Source: an uncultured Bdellovibrionales bacterium
GTDB taxonomy: Bacteria; Bdellovibrionota; Bdellovibrionia; Bdellovibrionales; JAMPXM01
Reading direction: 5' to 3'
DNA: 5,111 bases
Assembly (NCBI GenBank): GCA_937927435.1
Contig: CALBDW010000011.1
Coordinates: 1-5,111, forward strand
In this document: one piece after another, positions 5,047 to 5,111 of the stretch
Layout: every line of letters begins with the position of its first letter
How positions within the stretch are numbered: position 1 is the first letter of the stretch
Made by a program: the position numbers and the translations under genes
The notes under the pieces: model-generated
What the model was told of the DNA's origin: nothing
Database searches by the model: none
Seen by the model: the letters and a program-made list of their open reading frames with translations, nothing else

Positions 5047-5111
5047 ACTTCACGCTTTCATAACCGGCGCCCGATCCCGAGCTGTAGCTGCCGTCACCCA
5101 CGGTCGTCGAG
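5045..5111 (-). CDS. C-terminal end of a partial gene with a Ser/Gly-rich tail
   Basis: One minus-strand frame is open from the window edge (5111) to a TGA at 5047-5045, coding for 21 complete residues. These are rich in Ser and Gly (including SYSSGSGAGYESVK at the end) and look like a disordered C-terminal tail. The stop lies inside the ribosome binding site of the exported-protein gene, an arrangement typical of an operon and the main reason to believe this frame. The other two frames do not have a stop so placed. The protein cannot be identified from this fragment; such tails are common on secreted or membrane-anchored proteins. Confidence 0.6.
   Translation of the reverse strand, partial: STTVGDGSYSSGSGAGYESVK

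Overview
The window is compact bacterial chromosomal DNA with a moderately GC-rich base composition (judged by eye). It holds ordinary housekeeping and conserved-hypothetical genes. I see no insertion sequence, phage gene, CRISPR array, tRNA or rRNA. The mix of genes (class II fructose-bisphosphatase, a Cys-rich protein with a CRNC...NFCDYF signature, a START-like protein, a phasin-like protein, a divergent YceD) reminds me of Deltaproteobacteria or Bdellovibrionota-type Gram-negatives. That placement is from memory and is weak; the lipoprotein and the exported protein fit a Gram-negative envelope.

Left part (about 94-2746, minus strand): a five-gene co-directional cluster, read right to left. 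The order is a YbgC/4HBT acyl-CoA thioesterase (2309-2746), GlpX fructose-1,6-bisphosphatase (1264-2247), a small eight-cysteine putative zinc protein (943-1239), a START/COQ10-like SRPBCC protein (500-934) and a phasin-like helical protein (94-510). The gaps are 61, 24 and 8 bp, followed by an 11-bp overlap, so the last four genes are very probably one translationally linked operon. A further gene may begin at the left edge (1-30).

Middle (2747-3052): a 306-bp spacer with no secure gene. It contains a 10-bp perfect inverted repeat plus two smaller ones and a doubtful 76-codon frame. To its right is a small lipoprotein gene (3053-3250, plus). It converges, with one base between the stop codons, on a divergent yceD/DUF177 gene (3252-3815, minus) that lacks its usual partner rpmF.

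Right part: a dienelactone hydrolase-family gene (3924-4643, plus) lies divergent to yceD and converges, with a 4-bp gap, on a small exported protein of unknown function (4648-5034, minus). Upstream of that gene, and probably in its operon, is the Ser/Gly-rich C-terminal end of another gene (5045-5111, minus) that runs off the window.

Working together: only the left cluster suggests a common theme. It combines gluconeogenic FBPase with acyl-CoA thioester hydrolysis, a lipid-binding-type fold and a granule-surface-like protein. A link to carbon or lipid storage is a hypothesis, not something the sequence proves. I found no clear undescribed system; the best candidates for follow-up are the inverted-repeat-rich spacer, the glpX cluster with its unknown members, and the tight convergent gene ends.
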